This document shows, piece by piece, positions 32,692 to 32,904 of a stretch of 32,904 nucleotides of DNA (the first letter of the stretch is position 1; the number at the start of each line of letters is the position of its first letter). Under the pieces are notes generated by a model. It was not told where the DNA came from. It did no database searches and saw only the letters and a list, made by a program, of their open reading frames with translations. A program made the translations under genes and the position numbers. The stretch comes from Thermoclostridium caenicola (GTDB lineage Bacteria > Bacillota > Clostridia > DSM-8532): assembly GCF_900142095.1 (NCBI RefSeq), contig NZ_FQZP01000030.1, positions 1 to 32,904 on the forward strand. The letters are read 5' to 3'.

Positions 32692-32786
32692 AATCAGAAA
32701 TATGGGGTGCGACTTTTAAATGCTTAATTTCGTTTTTTCCGCTCGACGACAACTGGTAGTACAAGCGCTTTTATCCATAAAAATAA

Positions 32787-32809
32787 GGTGAAGGACTCCT
32801 TCCTTCACC
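32787..32809 (-). terminator. Terminator for a gene beyond the right edge
   Basis: Nine-bp stem GGTGAAGGA / TCCTTCACC, with TTATTTTTATGG following on the minus strand. No gene in the window ends here. Confidence 0.75.
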
Positions 32810-32821
32810 CCAGATTGTCGA

Positions 32822-32859
32822 AAAACAGGCATTTTCACGTGGGTGAGAATGCCTGTTTT
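32822..32859. terminator. Second terminator near the right edge, T tracts on both strands
   Basis: 12-bp stem AAAACAGGCATT / AATGCCTGTTTT (32822-32833 with 32848-32859). With the previous hairpin it forms a tandem terminator for a minus-strand gene outside the window. The stretch 32700-32904 otherwise shows nothing. Confidence 0.8.
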
Positions 32860-32904
32860 CTTTGAAATATCAAAAATATAGCCCAAAATCGATAAAATAA
32901 AGGG

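Overview
The window looks like chromosome from an anaerobic, endospore-forming, cellulose- or cellodextrin-using member of the Clostridia (Firmicutes). The evidence is gene content: dipicolinate synthase DpaA/DpaB (spore core), oxygen-sensitive class III ribonucleotide reductase NrdD/NrdG, cellobiose phosphorylase of glycoside hydrolase family 94, an S-layer-homology protein, CarD, PrsA, and strong AGGAGG ribosome sites with frequent TTG/GTG starts. The species cannot be fixed from the sequence alone.

Layout, left to right. (1) 1-2292: a minus-strand pair, an S-layer-anchored protein translationally coupled to an exported protein cut by the window edge. (2) 2472-5669: a minus-strand run sfsA, WYL regulator, DUF3795 protein, AlkZ-like protein, VOC protein. 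(3) 5699-6593: a decayed transporter end, REP-like palindromic repeats, two minus-strand terminators, and a 31-codon ORF with its own promoter. (4) 6595-16096: a complete type III-A CRISPR-Cas effector locus, all on the minus strand: csm6, cas10 (csm1), csm2, csm3, csm4, csm5, cas6, a short leader, then 20 repeats with 19 spacers. The HD and GGDD motifs of Cas10, the cleavage Asp of Csm3 and the CARF and HEPN motifs of Csm6 are all present, so target RNA cleavage and cyclic-oligoadenylate signalling should work. No cas1/cas2 lies in the window. (5) 16281-19935: lacI-type regulator and cellobiose phosphorylase in one operon with a promoter and palindromic operator. (6) 20060-21492: a MATE exporter. 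(7) 21559-23136: dpaA-dpaB. (8) 23220-26310: nrdD-nrdG under a promoter carrying a NrdR box pair. (9) 26599-27297: radC. (10) 27475-29837: a plus-strand operon of DUF2975 membrane protein, small XRE/HTH regulator and a lipoprotein gene broken by a repeat-associated frameshift, driven by a promoter flanked by twin operators. (11) 29905-32859: prsA-like foldase, carD, an unknown lipoprotein, and terminators for a gene beyond the right edge.

The items most worth a second look are the promoter-driven micro-ORF that starts right at the decayed last CRISPR repeat, the 67-bp repeat-plus-linker insertion that breaks the lipoprotein gene and could be reversible, and the twin 42-bp-phased operators of the DUF2975/HTH operon. 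I did not find a clearly unprecedented multi-gene system.
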